Positions 51,516 through 60,759 of a stretch of DNA of 64,000 nt are shown one piece after another. Origin of the DNA: Desulfamplus sp. (GTDB taxonomy: Bacteria; Desulfobacterota; Desulfobacteria; Desulfobacterales; Desulfobacteraceae); contig JADGBE010000009.1 of assembly GCA_015231615.1 (NCBI GenBank), positions 1 through 64,000 of the forward strand, given 5' to 3'. How positions within the stretch are numbered: the stretch's first letter is position 1; every line of letters begins with the position of its first letter. Made by a program: the position numbers and the translations under genes. The notes beneath the pieces are model-generated. The model worked only from the letters and a program-made list of their open reading frames with translations, was not told the DNA's origin and made no database searches.

Positions 51516-52311
51516 ATTTAGAAGCTATTGATTGACTGATAATTCTCAACCCCTCAAGAGTCAAAGCACTATCAACCAATTCAATTGACTCTGAAAGATC
51601 AGCAATAAGGGTAGCAAGCCCGCCAGTTGCAATAACCATAGGCTCTGAGCTGCTTACCATTGGATTTGCCATCATCTCTTTTTTCATTCGTTGAACCATA
51701 CCATCTACAAGTGCTGCGTTACCGTGCATTACACCAGACTTTATACTGTCGATAGTATCTTTTCCAATTACATTAAGAGGCGGCATAAACATCTCAACCC
51801 TTGGAAGTCTTGAAGCTCTCTGAAACAGAGCCTCTGATGAGATCATTATCCCCGGAACAATTGCACCGCCTAAATACTCCCCTTTTTCTGAAATAGCATC
51901 AAAGGTTGTTGCTGTCCCAAAATCAATCACAATTAGGCTTTTTTTATATCTATTATATGCTGCAATGGCATTTACAATTCTATCTGCCCCAACTTCAGCG
52001 GGGTTATTGTAAAGAATGGGCATAAGGTCTCTTACAGAAGATGCTTGAATCCAAAGAGGTTTTTGTTTTAGATATTTTTCACAAAATTTATCAAGAATAG
52101 GAACAGTTGGTGGGACGACTGACGATATTACAACATTTTTTATATCTGATAATTTTATCCCTTTATCTGCAAAAAGGGCTTTAGCAAGGATATTAAATTC
52201 ATCTGCTGTTGTATCTCTGATTGTTCTTATTCTCCAATCATTTATAAGCGTATCACCATCAAACACTCCAAGGACTATATTTGTATTTCCCACATCAATA
52301 ACAAGAAGCAT
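51514..52311 (-). CDS. coaX: Type III pantothenate kinase
   Basis: A 265-residue ASKHA-fold kinase that phosphorylates pantothenate in coenzyme A synthesis. It has MLLVIDVGNTNIVLGVFDG (phosphate 1 motif), the pantothenate-binding GADRIVNAIAAY, VIDFGTATTFDAI, and GGAIVPGIMISSEALF. Length is normal and all motifs are intact. It follows folP on the minus strand across a 128-base gap that includes a family A palindrome, so it is probably transcribed separately or attenuated. Confidence 0.96.
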   Translation of the reverse strand: MLLVIDVGNTNIVLGVFDGDTLINDWRIRTIRDTTADEFNILAKALFADKGIKLSDIKNVVISSVVPPTVPILDKFCEKYLKQKPLWIQASSVRDLMPILYNNPAEVGADRIVNAIAAYNRYKKSLIVIDFGTATTFDAISEKGEYLGGAIVPGIMISSEALFQRASRLPRVEMFMPPLNVIGKDTIDSIKSGVMHGNAALVDGMVQRMKKEMMANPMVSSSEPMVIATGGLATLIADLSESIELVDSALTLEGLRIISQSIASK

Positions 52312-52351
52312 GAAAGCGTCTCCAATGATTATAAATAAAAATTGTGGCTAA

Positions 52352-52384
52352 AGATTTGACAACTTTTTAAAAGTTGTCAAATCT
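52352..52384. repeat. 33-bp palindromic repeat, family A copy 6
   Basis: Arms AGATTTGACAACTTT and AAAGTTGTCAAATCT... fold around TTA with all 15 pairs intact. It lies between folP and coaX, 55 bases beyond the folP stop codon. Confidence 0.85.
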
Positions 52385-52439
52385 GTTTTTGAGTTTATTG
52401 GACATAAAATGGGCTGCAGGAGTTAAAATATCAAATCAA

Positions 52440-53432
52440 TTAATCAATTGCTTTAACGCTCTGAACAGCATTTATAATAGTTGCCACAGCCTTTGCTGAA
52501 GCAACATCATGCACTCTTACAATGTTTGCACCGTTCATTATTGAAGCTGCAACTGCCCCCATAGTTCCAGCTTCTGTCTCTTTTGATAGAGCCTTTATGA
52601 TTTTGGTGTTTAACATTTTGTCCTTTGATAGAGGTTTGATATTTTTGGCGTTTAATGTTTTGTCATCAAGAGTTAATTTATCGTCATTGCTGCTGAATTT
52701 ACTTTGATCCAATTTAGAAGCAAGTATTCTCTGAATAAATGATTTTCTGGAGGGACCAACGAGAGTTGGAAAACCTAATTCACCTATTTTATGAAGATAT
52801 TTAATCACCATTAGATTATGTTCAACTGTTTTTCCAAAGCCAATTCCGGGATCAAGAATAATATTTTTAGGTGATATTCCAGAACTTATAGCAAAGTTGG
52901 CACGATCTTTAAGATAACTAATTATCTCATTTAAAAAATCATCATATTGAGGATTAAGCTGCATGGTTGTGGGAGTTCCCTTCATGTGCATCAAAATTAC
53001 AGGAACTCCCTTATCAGAGGCAAGTTGAGCCATACGTCCACCTTTTTCTAACGCTGTAATATCATTGATAATTGAAGCACCAGCATTAAGAGCCTCTTTT
53101 GCAACCTCAAATTTTACAGTATCAATTGAGATTGGAATATCAATCTGATTTGATAACCGCTCAATTACAGGAAGTACCCTATCAAGCTCCTCTTGAACTG
53201 ACACAGGTTCAGCAAAAGGGCGCGAAGATTCCCCACCAATATCAAGAATATCTGCCCCTTCATCAACAAGTTTAAGCCCTTGTGTAACAGCATCATCAAA
53301 TTTAAAATATTGCCCACCGTCAGAGAAAGAGTCTGGAGTTGTGTTAAGTATCCCCATGATTAATGTTTCTGAACCAAGATCAAGAGAGTATTTTCGTTTC
53401 TCTATCTGCCATTCGAGTTTAAAAGGTCTCAT
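52440..53432 (-). CDS. folP: Dihydropteroate synthase with a duplicated-unit insert
   Basis: A 330-residue TIM barrel enzyme that joins p-aminobenzoate to the pterin diphosphate made by FolK. It has LIMGILNTTPDSFSDGGQY, DILDIGGESSRP, INDITALEKG, DPGIGFGKT and TLVGPSRKSFI, then the final RVHDV. The usual length is about 270-285. The excess is residues about 240-287, between GPSRKSF and the last barrel strand, consisting of a Lys/Asn/Leu/Ser-rich stretch with two 14-residue units (KTLNAKNIKPLSKD and KMLNTKIIKALSKE). Its start overlaps the ftsH stop by one base, so the two are translationally coupled. Confidence 0.94.
   Translation of the reverse strand: MRPFKLEWQIEKRKYSLDLGSETLIMGILNTTPDSFSDGGQYFKFDDAVTQGLKLVDEGADILDIGGESSRPFAEPVSVQEELDRVLPVIERLSNQIDIPISIDTVKFEVAKEALNAGASIINDITALEKGGRMAQLASDKGVPVILMHMKGTPTTMQLNPQYDDFLNEIISYLKDRANFAISSGISPKNIILDPGIGFGKTVEHNLMVIKYLHKIGELGFPTLVGPSRKSFIQRILASKLDQSKFSSNDDKLTLDDKTLNAKNIKPLSKDKMLNTKIIKALSKETEAGTMGAVAASIMNGANIVRVHDVASAKAVATIINAVQSVKAID
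52585..52668 (-). repeat. Two 42-base tandem units within folP
   Basis: Units 52585-52626 and 52627-52668 are roughly three-quarters identical and encode the two 14-residue units of the FolP insert on the minus strand. The frame is kept. Confidence 0.8.
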
Positions 53433-55363
53433 TATTTCTGAGGCTCTCCATTTTTACTAATATTTTGTCCAGAGCTTTGGTCTTTTGCATCTGTGGCTAC
53501 ATCTTCTGCATCAGCTATGGCATGAAGCATCTCATCGTCAAAAGCATTTGAAGGTGCTGGAGGATCAAAATCAGGTTTTAGGGATTTTATAAGTTCATCA
53601 AGCTCTTTGCCCATTACAGTCTCTTTTTCCAAAAGAAGTGTGGCAAGTTTGTGAAGAATATCAATGTGTTCTGATAGAATATCTTTTGCAATTTTATAAT
53701 TTCTTTTAATTATAGCAGAAACTTCAGCATCTATCTTTCTTGCTGTGTCCTCAGAATATTCGCGAGGATGTCCAATATCTCTTCCAATAAATATATGCTC
53801 ATCTCCCGGATTATAGGCAAGAGGTCCAAGATCATCACTCATACCCCAAATTCTTACCATACGGTTTGCAACGGCAGTTGCCTGTTTAATATCGTTTGAT
53901 GCACCAGTGCTTATACGGTTAAAAATCAACTCTTCAGCAACACGACCTCCAAATGCCACAGAGAGATCAGCTTCCAATTGATCCTTATATTTAAAACCAC
54001 TCTCTTCCGGCAGAAACCATGTAACACCAGCAGCCCTACCTCTTGGAATAATGGTTATTTTGTTTACAGCGTCAGTTCCCGGAATAAGCCTTGCAACTAA
54101 GGCATGACCAGCCTCATGGTATGCGGTAGTTTTCTTTTCATCTTCACGAATAACCTTAGATTTTCTCTCAAGACCCATATAGACCTTATCTTTGGCATCT
54201 TCAAAATCCATCATAATAAGTTTTTCGTGGTTTCTTTTTGCAGCAAGTAAAGCTGCCTCATTTACAAGATTTTCAAGATCAGCCCCTGAAAAACCCGGGG
54301 TTCCTTTAGCAAGGATTACCACATTAACATCTTTATCTAAAGGTGTCTTTTTCATGTGAACTTTTAAGATTCCGATTCTCCCCTTAATATCTGGCATGTC
54401 AACAACAACCTGACGATCAAAGCGTCCCGGTCTCATAAGAGCAGGATCAAGAACATCTGGTCGGTTTGTTGCAGCCATAAGAATAACGCCTTCATTAGAT
54501 TCAAAGCCGTCCATCTCAACAAGAAGCTGATTTAAAGTCTGCTCACGTTCATCATGTCCGCCGCCCATGCCAGCCCCGCGTTGCCTTCCAACTGCATCAA
54601 TCTCATCAATAAAAATAATGCAAGGTGCGTTTTTCTTACCCTGGGCAAATAGATCACGAACCCTTGAAGCTCCAACACCTACAAACATCTCAACAAAATC
54701 TGAACCGCTGATTGTGAAAAAAGGGACTCCAGCCTCACCTGCCACAGCTCTTGACAAAAGAGTCTTGCCAGTTCCAGGAGAACCAACAAGCAACACGCCC
54801 TTAGGGATACGACCACCAAGACGGGTAAACTTCTTTGGCTCTTTTAAAAATTCAACAATTTCAGTAAGTTCTTCTTTTGCCTCATCAATTCCAGCAACAT
54901 TATCAAATGTGATTTTGTCGTTTTTATCTGAAATTAGGCGGGCACGACTCTTACCAAAAGACATAGCCTTACCACCACCGCCGCCTTGCATCTGACGCAT
55001 GAAAAATATCCATACACCAATTAAAACAATCATTGGCAGCCATGATATAAGAATTGACATAAAGAGCGAAGATTCTGTTGGTGGTTTTGCCTTTATTGAT
55101 ACACCATGGCTTCTGAGCATTTTGATAAGGTCAATATCTCCGGGTGTAAATGATTTATATCGTGTTCCACTAACATCGGTAAAGTAGAGGTCTTGCCCTT
55201 GAAGCACAACGCTTTGCACCCGATCTGATTCAACCATAGCAAGGAACTCAGAGTATCCAATATTGCTTTCTGGCACCTGCTGCTGATTAAATATGTTATA
55301 CAACATCACCATCATAAGGATGATAACTAACCACAAGGATAAATTCTTATAAAATTGGTTCAA
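53432..55363 (-). CDS. ftsH: ATP-dependent zinc metalloprotease FtsH
   Basis: A 643-residue membrane AAA+ protease that degrades misfolded or regulatory membrane and soluble proteins. Two membrane helices (about 8-26 and 105-125) flank a periplasmic domain. The AAA domain has Walker A GSPGTGKT, Walker [13 protein letters not shown] and the second region of homology [12 protein letters not shown]. The zinc site is YHEAGHALV with the third ligand downstream. The C-terminus is acidic. The start appears to be TTG at 55363, eight bases after GAGG. folP follows with one base of overlap, an arrangement common in Desulfobacterota and Geobacter relatives. Confidence 0.97.
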   Translation of the reverse strand: MNQFYKNLSLWLVIILMMVMLYNIFNQQQVPESNIGYSEFLAMVESDRVQSVVLQGQDLYFTDVSGTRYKSFTPGDIDLIKMLRSHGVSIKAKPPTESSLFMSILISWLPMIVLIGVWIFFMRQMQGGGGGKAMSFGKSRARLISDKNDKITFDNVAGIDEAKEELTEIVEFLKEPKKFTRLGGRIPKGVLLVGSPGTGKTLLSRAVAGEAGVPFFTISGSDFVEMFVGVGASRVRDLFAQGKKNAPCIIFIDEIDAVGRQRGAGMGGGHDEREQTLNQLLVEMDGFESNEGVILMAATNRPDVLDPALMRPGRFDRQVVVDMPDIKGRIGILKVHMKKTPLDKDVNVVILAKGTPGFSGADLENLVNEAALLAAKRNHEKLIMMDFEDAKDKVYMGLERKSKVIREDEKKTTAYHEAGHALVARLIPGTDAVNKITIIPRGRAAGVTWFLPEESGFKYKDQLEADLSVAFGGRVAEELIFNRISTGASNDIKQATAVANRMVRIWGMSDDLGPLAYNPGDEHIFIGRDIGHPREYSEDTARKIDAEVSAIIKRNYKIAKDILSEHIDILHKLATLLLEKETVMGKELDELIKSLKPDFDPPAPSNAFDDEMLHAIADAEDVATDAKDQSSGQNISKNGEPQK

Positions 55364-55525
55364 TAGTTTTTCCTCTTTAGTAATTTTTGATAGTTTACGT
55401 TTTCGTAAATAATATAGGTAATCAAATAAAGCTACCTACATATTTTGATAAAGACACATTTTTTTATGAAAAAACACAAAAAATAATATTTTTCAATATT
55501 AATCATCATTTTAAATCAGGCAATA

Positions 55526-56329
55526 TTAGCCATAAATTAAGGAGAGCAAATAGTTGTTGTCAATATTAAAAGAGTTAATCATTATATTACTAACCTCTTG
55601 CCCATTATAAAGTATTTTATCATCTAAAACCTCTACAGCTTTAAGTTTTTCGTTAAAACCTCTGCCAATATATTTTAAGAAAGCCTCTTTTATAGTCCAG
55701 CGTCTCATAATCTCTGCTCCGTCTCCTTCGCCTTGTTTATATTTAAGAGCAATACTATCTATCTCTCTTTGTGTAAAAGCTATCTTCATAAAGGAGTTTG
55801 AAAAAGATTCCGAAGAGCCTAATTCAGAAGATTTAGCAGGCTTATAATCTCTCTTTTCAATATCAATACCTATCTTTTTTCCAGTTGAACATAAAGCAGC
55901 AGCAACATAATTTCCAGAATGGGTAATTGATATATTAATTGATGGAAATTTGTCTAAAAATGGAGAGCCTTCCTCTCTATATACAATTTGGAGATCAGAC
56001 AGCTCAATACTTGGCTCAACAAGTTGTTTTACCATATTTTTTACAACAAAGCGTCCCGAAATCCACTCAATCTGCTTTTTCATGCTTTTATAATTATTTA
56101 CGCAGTCAATCTCATGTTGGCATAGAAATTTAATTTTAAAGTCATCAAAGTCAAACTTGGAATTTCTTTTAGTAGCAAAACCTGATAGGCGTTGTTCTGT
56201 TTTTTCTATAACAACTCTTTTGATAAAAATAGGAATCTCCATATAATTAATTGTAATTCCCAACTCTTGAGAGAGTTGTAGCTGTTTTAAAATATTTGTG
56301 GTGTATTCGGTGTTTATATTTAGATTCAT
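55526..56329 (-). CDS. 4'-phosphopantetheinyl transferase (Sfp/EntD superfamily)
   Basis: A 267-residue enzyme that loads phosphopantetheine from CoA onto carrier proteins. The core motifs are KKIGIDIEKRDY (metal-binding Asp), then FTQREI and RRWTIKEAFLKYIGRGF. An N-terminal half precedes them, as in Sfp-type enzymes. The stretch around SSELGSSESFSNS between the two core motifs is longer and more serine-rich than normal. I use ATG 56329; a TTG at 56347 would add six residues, and the GAGG lies between the two possibilities. It is upstream of ftsH on the same strand, but with a 162-base gap. Carrier-protein targets are unknown. Confidence 0.88.
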   Translation of the reverse strand: MNLNINTEYTTNILKQLQLSQELGITINYMEIPIFIKRVVIEKTEQRLSGFATKRNSKFDFDDFKIKFLCQHEIDCVNNYKSMKKQIEWISGRFVVKNMVKQLVEPSIELSDLQIVYREEGSPFLDKFPSINISITHSGNYVAAALCSTGKKIGIDIEKRDYKPAKSSELGSSESFSNSFMKIAFTQREIDSIALKYKQGEGDGAEIMRRWTIKEAFLKYIGRGFNEKLKAVEVLDDKILYNGQEVSNIMINSFNIDNNYLLSLIYG

Positions 56330-56485
56330 ACAATATATATACCTCAATTATCCTAATATCCCAAATTAAATTGCTAATTGTTTTATATTTTTTCTTGACA
56401 GCTTACGGGGCATTAATATATAAGCGTGATGCTTTTTAGGAGTTGCTTACTTTTTGAAACTCTCATACTTCTAAATAAGATTTGC

Positions 56486-56561
56486 TCCCTAGTAGCTCAG
56501 TCGGCAGAGCAAGTGGCTGTTAACCACTTTGTCCGCGGTTCAAATCCGTGCTAGGGAGCCA
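56486..56561 (+). tRNA. tRNA-Asn (anticodon GTT)
   Basis: A 76-base cloverleaf with encoded CCA. The acceptor stem TCCCTAG pairs with CTAGGGA, the D loop has AGCTCAGTCGGCAGAGC, and the anticodon stem GTGG/CCAC frames CTGTTAA, giving anticodon GTT (56519-56521). The T arm has GCGGTTCAAATCCGT. The discriminator base is G. A terminator follows at 56574. Confidence 0.98.
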
Positions 56562-56573
56562 CTTTTTAAAATT

Positions 56574-56606
56574 AAGCCTTGGATTTTTCCAAGGCTTTTT
56601 TATTTT
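56574..56606 (+). terminator. Rho-independent terminator after tRNA-Asn
   Basis: AAGCCTTGGA (56574-56583) pairs with TCCAAGGCTT (56588-56597) around a TTTT loop and is followed by a T-rich run (TTTTTTATTTT). Confidence 0.92.
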
Positions 56607-56809
56607 CATAGCTTTTTCCTTGTAATTCCTAATAACTTCCTCTTCATTGGATATAATCAGTTCGTCTGGTTATATTTTCTCTACTCTTTTTGTTGTCTTT
56701 ATGTATCAATATTGCTTGACAACTTATTCTACACTACATAATACTACTTTTGTCTGCATGATAACCTCTTGAAACTTAATAATCCTGAATTGATTAAAGA
56801 TACTATTTT

Positions 56810-58072
56810 ATGAATAAAATAAGAGCTATAGATAAAAAAAAGACGACCAAAGTTCTTGTTATAGACGATGAAGCCTACATAAGAGAGAGCATAAAAGGCT
56901 TTCTTGAAGATTACAGTTATGATGTAATTGAAGCTGAGAATGGAATAAAAGGTCTTGAATTATTTGATTTTGAACTGCCTAACATAGTGCTTTGCGATCT
57001 TCGTATGCCAGAAATAGATGGGCTTGAAGTTTTAAGCAAGATCGTTAAAAAATCTCCAGACATTCCAATAATAATTGTTTCGGGTGTGGGCAATATCTCA
57101 GACACTGTTCAAGCGTTGAGAATCGGGGCTTGGGATTATATTATTAAACCAGTTCAAGATATGACAGTGCTGTTACATTCAATTGAAAAATCTCTTGAAA
57201 GAGCGTCTTTAATAAGAGAAAAAGAGCTTTACAGAAAAGACCTTGAAGAGGTTAATTCAAGACTTAAAAACTCCCTTAATACACTTGAAAAGACAAAAGA
57301 TAAACTTGTGCGATCTGAAAAGATGGCGGCTCTTGGGGGGCTGGTTGCAGGAGTTGCACATGAGATCAACAATCCAGTTGGAATAGCAATTACTGCCGCA
57401 TCTTTCCTAAAAGATAAAACAAGCTATATCAAAGAAATATATGAATCTGGTTCTTTAAAAAAAAGTGATTTAGAGTCATATTTACAGAATATGGATGAAG
57501 TCTCTCAATCTATAATTATAAATATGGATAGGGCAGCAACACTTATAAAAAGTTTTAAGCAGGTTGCTGTTGACCAAACGGTTGAAGAGAGACGCAAATT
57601 CAATTTAAAGCAATATTTCCAAGATATACTCTTAAGTCTTAAACCAACTTACCTTAATAAAGGGTGTGTAATAACTTTAGAGTGTGCTGATAATATTGAG
57701 ACATTCTCTTACCCAGGTGCATATTCACAGATTATCAGTAACCTTGTTATGAACTCTATTATTCATGGATTTAAAGAGAAAATAGATGGTCAAATTACAA
57801 TTAATATCTCTTTATTAGATGTTGATAAGGTAAACCAAGAGTTGATAATTCACTATAGCGATAATGGCTCTGGAATGACTCAAGAGCAGGCAAATAAAGT
57901 GTTTGACCCTTTTTTTACGACAATGCGTGGTCAAGGTGGCACAGGTCTTGGAATGTCTATTGTTTTCAATCTTGTAACCCAGACACTTGGTGGTACAATT
58001 GAGTGTAAAAGTGTGCCAAACACCAAAACAGAATTTATAATAAAAATTCCCAAGTCATCTTTGTTTGATTAA
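56810..58072 (+). CDS. Response regulator receiver-histidine kinase fusion
   Basis: A 420-residue cytoplasmic protein with a receiver domain first and a kinase second. The receiver (about 13-130) has VIDDEAYIRE, the phosphoacceptor Asp in LCDLRMPEIDG and Lys in IIKPVQD. A coiled-coil (about 135-180) leads to the dimerisation helix with the phosphoacceptor His in GVAHEINNPVG and to the ATPase with ISNLVMNSI, SDNGSGMTQE, FDPFFTTM and GTGLGMSIVF. No membrane helix is present, so it receives input through its own receiver from another kinase. Such proteins are common in delta-group bacteria. The 248-base gap upstream holds the tRNA terminator. Confidence 0.93.
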   Translation: MNKIRAIDKKKTTKVLVIDDEAYIRESIKGFLEDYSYDVIEAENGIKGLELFDFELPNIVLCDLRMPEIDGLEVLSKIVKKSPDIPIIIVSGVGNISDTVQALRIGAWDYIIKPVQDMTVLLHSIEKSLERASLIREKELYRKDLEEVNSRLKNSLNTLEKTKDKLVRSEKMAALGGLVAGVAHEINNPVGIAITAASFLKDKTSYIKEIYESGSLKKSDLESYLQNMDEVSQSIIINMDRAATLIKSFKQVAVDQTVEERRKFNLKQYFQDILLSLKPTYLNKGCVITLECADNIETFSYPGAYSQIISNLVMNSIIHGFKEKIDGQITINISLLDVDKVNQELIIHYSDNGSGMTQEQANKVFDPFFTTMRGQGGTGLGMSIVFNLVTQTLGGTIECKSVPNTKTEFIIKIPKSSLFD

Positions 58073-58128
58073 GAACATAGCGGCTTCGCTGCAATTAATG
58101 TTGGATTGAAATTCCTTAACAGTAAAAT
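58068..58128. repeat. Modular intergenic element related to 23344-23426
   Basis: ATTAAGAACATA (58068-58079), a short GC-rich hairpin (AGCGGCTTCGCT), then CAATTAATGTTGGATTGAAA and TTCCTTAACAGTAAAATATG. The flanks match the element upstream of tsaE with small changes, while the core hairpin differs. The first bases include the stop of the upstream kinase gene and the last the start of the next gene. Confidence 0.7.
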
Positions 58129-59091
58129 ATGATTTTCAATATTCACAACCCTTCAAAGTGGTATCTACATCCTGTCTTTATCTTTACTTGCTCAATTTTA
58201 TCATTAGCTACCGCTCTTATTTTAACCATATATTGGTATATGGAGATCACAGCAGCCCTTCAAGTTATTATAAAAAAGTTCAATATTGATCCCGGGCAGA
58301 TTTTCCCTTCAAGAACAGGTATGACAATTCTTGTTCTTACCCTTCTTATCACGGTTGTTTTAGCTGGAATATTGCTTGCGTTTATCTATTACCAGAGGAC
58401 GCTTAGGCTTTTTAGACTTCAACATAACTTTATCTACAATTTTACCCATGAACTTAAAACGCCAGTAACATCACTTAAAATCTATCTTGAGACATTCCTT
58501 CGCCATCCGCTTGAACCAGAAGAGATAAAAAAATATAGCCAATATATGTTAAGTGATGTTGGAAGGTTAATTGAAAATATTAATAGTATATTAAATCTTG
58601 CAAGGATTGAAAGTCGTGCATACAATACTGATATGATTAATCAAGATATTGTTGATATTATTGAAAAATTTTGTGAAAAAAATAAAACCCTTTTTCATAA
58701 TTGTGATATTATTATCGACAATCCAGAGACTAAATGGATATATCCTATAAATATACTGCTTTTTGAGATGCTTCTTATGAACATTCTCTCTAATGCTGTC
58801 AAATATAACTCTTCTGCCAACCCTTATGTTAAAATTACATTTCGTCCATATCGACAAAAACTTTTGATAGATTTTGAAGACAACGGCATTGGAATTGAAA
58901 AACATGAGCTTAAAAAAATATTTAGAAAATTCTATCAAGCAGAGAGTGTGAAATCAGATATTAAGGGAAGTGGGCTTGGACTATATTTAGTTTTTAGTAT
59001 TGCAAAAATACATAGCTGGAATATTACTGCAAAAAGCGAAGGTAGAGGAAAAGGTTCGGTTTTTACACTCTCGCTCCCTACGGAGGTTTAA
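58129..59091 (+). CDS. Membrane sensor histidine kinase
   Basis: A 320-residue kinase with two membrane helices (about 17-40 and 66-90) around a short periplasmic loop, so it likely senses within or near the membrane. The phosphoacceptor His is in NFTHELKTPVTSLKIYLET. The ATPase domain has LMNILSNAVKYN (N box), FEDNGIGIEKHE, FRKFYQAES and GSGLGLYLVF. It pairs with the OmpR-type regulator whose gene starts three bases after its stop. The stimulus cannot be predicted. Confidence 0.94.
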   Translation: MIFNIHNPSKWYLHPVFIFTCSILSLATALILTIYWYMEITAALQVIIKKFNIDPGQIFPSRTGMTILVLTLLITVVLAGILLAFIYYQRTLRLFRLQHNFIYNFTHELKTPVTSLKIYLETFLRHPLEPEEIKKYSQYMLSDVGRLIENINSILNLARIESRAYNTDMINQDIVDIIEKFCEKNKTLFHNCDIIIDNPETKWIYPINILLFEMLLMNILSNAVKYNSSANPYVKITFRPYRQKLLIDFEDNGIGIEKHELKKIFRKFYQAESVKSDIKGSGLGLYLVFSIAKIHSWNITAKSEGRGKGSVFTLSLPTEV

Positions 59092-59094
59092 GGT

Positions 59095-59889
59095 TTGTAT
59101 AAAAAACGTATTTTAGTAGTAGAAGATGAGTCCCATATTGCTGAAGGAATTAAGCTAAATCTTACTATTCAGGGATACGATGTTAAAATTGCACCTGACG
59201 GGGCAAGTGGAGTTGAGAATTGGCGTTCATGGAATCCTGATTTAATAGTTCTTGATGTTATGCTTCCTATGATTGATGGCTTTTCACTCCTTCGTATAAT
59301 AAGAAGAGAGGATGAAAAACTACCTGTTTTAATTTTGTCTGCTAAAGGTAGTGTAGAAGATAAGATTTACGGTCTTAGATGCGGAGTTGATGACTATTTA
59401 GCAAAACCATTTGATCTTGATGAGCTTCTGTTGCGAGTCGAACGACTTATTACTAAAAAATCGTGGTATGCCCATAATGGCGAATTAGAAAAAGTATCAT
59501 CTCAAAATAGCGGGCATCAAGACTTACAATTGGCATCACGACCTGACAAAATTGCCAACTCATCGATTGATAAGCTCTCTTTTGGAGGCAACCACATTGA
59601 TTTCTTAACTGGCAAGGCATCGTGTCAGATAGGAGATATTGTATTGACTGAACAGGAGATAAAGTTACTGAAAATTTTAATTGAAAATAGAGGCAGACCA
59701 GTTTCTCGCCAAGAGATTCTTGAAGCTGGTTGGGGGTATTCAAGCGAGATGACAACAAGAACACTTGATAATTTTATGGTTCGCTTAAGAAAATACTTTG
59801 AAAAAGACCCCAGAAAACCTATCTACTTCAAGAGTCGAAGGTCTGTTGGGTATCTCTTTGATTCAAATTTTGATCAAACTTCCAATTGA
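59095..59889 (+). CDS. OmpR-family response regulator
   Basis: A 264-residue regulator. The receiver (about 4-120) has VVEDESHIAEG, the phosphoacceptor Asp in IVLDVMLPMIDG and Lys in AKPFDLDEL. A serine/asparagine-rich linker (about 125-160) is longer than usual. The winged helix (about 165-260) has LTEQEIKLLKILIENRGRPV, TTRTLDNFMVRLRKYFE and the SVGYLF ending. The start is TTG at 59095, eight bases after GGAGG within the end of the kinase gene. Targets are unknown. Confidence 0.94.
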   Translation: MYKKRILVVEDESHIAEGIKLNLTIQGYDVKIAPDGASGVENWRSWNPDLIVLDVMLPMIDGFSLLRIIRREDEKLPVLILSAKGSVEDKIYGLRCGVDDYLAKPFDLDELLLRVERLITKKSWYAHNGELEKVSSQNSGHQDLQLASRPDKIANSSIDKLSFGGNHIDFLTGKASCQIGDIVLTEQEIKLLKILIENRGRPVSRQEILEAGWGYSSEMTTRTLDNFMVRLRKYFEKDPRKPIYFKSRRSVGYLFDSNFDQTSN

Positions 59890-59984
59890 CTTATAATTGC
59901 AACGGTCAATGATTCTACTAAACGATAAAAGGGAAACTTAACGGTTTTTATATCAAACAATTAAAACTATCGGAGCAATCTAAC

Positions 59985-60662
59985 ATGGCACAAATAGGCG
60001 ACAAAAATATTCTTGATAGAAAATTCTTAGAGTTCTGGGGCAATCTGTTTCTAAATGTTGCAAAAGGGCAGGAGCAGATTGAGCAACTATCATCTCTTAT
60101 GAATATGGACTCCATTACAAATATGGATTTTATGAACTTTAAAGATATGGCAAAAATGTTTAAACAGAGCTATGGATTGCCTTTAGATGATTCAAATAAA
60201 ATCCAGAAAAATTCAGGAAATATGTTTCAGATGAATTCAGGAAACTTAGTTAATAGAGTTTATAAACCAAAAGATCAAAAGTCAGATGAAATTGAGACCG
60301 TAAAATTGCGTGAATCATTTGAGGCATTTCAGTCATCTTTTGCAAAATATATTACTATTTGGGGTTGGATTCCTAAAACAGAACATGAAGAGCTAAAAAA
60401 GAGTTACGATACTTTAAAGGGTGATTATGAAACTCTAAAAAAAGAAAATATAGAGTTAAAGCAGAACTACAATAGACTAAAACAGAAGGCAGACGTTCAA
60501 GAGGGGCTTATATCGCAATTAAGAGATATTCTGAATGCAAAAGGTATGGGGCATATTGAGCTTTTTCAGCATGTTCAAAATCTTGCCCGTAAACAGACAG
60601 GCGAATTTCAGAATTTAATACAAAATTTGCAAAATCTCTTTAAAATAGGAAAAAATGATTAG
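59985..60662 (+). CDS. Coiled-coil protein, possibly PhaE- or phasin-like
   Basis: A 225-residue soluble protein. The N-terminal part has LEFWGNLFLNVAKGQEQIEQLSSLM. The middle holds low-complexity Met/Asn/Ser repeats (NSGNMFQMNSGNL) and FAKYITIWGWIPKTEHEELKK. Heptads follow (SYDTLKGDYETLKKENIELKQ). The GWIPKxEHEELKK stretch entering a coiled coil recalls PhaE subunits of polyhydroxyalkanoate synthases and phasins. No phaC is nearby, so this is a weak suggestion. It follows the two-component pair after 95 bases, with GGAG before the ATG. Confidence 0.55.
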   Translation: MAQIGDKNILDRKFLEFWGNLFLNVAKGQEQIEQLSSLMNMDSITNMDFMNFKDMAKMFKQSYGLPLDDSNKIQKNSGNMFQMNSGNLVNRVYKPKDQKSDEIETVKLRESFEAFQSSFAKYITIWGWIPKTEHEELKKSYDTLKGDYETLKKENIELKQNYNRLKQKADVQEGLISQLRDILNAKGMGHIELFQHVQNLARKQTGEFQNLIQNLQNLFKIGKND

Positions 60663-60725
60663 CTATCAGATACCAGCCTTTATGAGTAGTATAGAGTTTT
60701 ATATACAATTTATATACAAAAACAA

Positions 60726-60751
60726 AGATGGCAGAGGTTTATCTGCCATCT
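60726..60751 (-). terminator. Terminator between the coiled-coil gene and hsp20
   Basis: AGATGGCAGA (60726-60735) pairs with TCTGCCATCT (60742-60751) over a six-base loop. On the minus strand a T-rich run follows (complement of CAAAAACAAA), fitting termination of the leftward hsp20 pair; it may also work for the rightward gene. Confidence 0.75.
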
Positions 60752-60759
60752 AAATTTAT

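Noticed and set aside
4439-52384. The six 33-bp repeats as a CRISPR array.
   Set aside because: Copies are kilobases apart, unequally spaced and each in a different intergenic gap; no cas genes are present.
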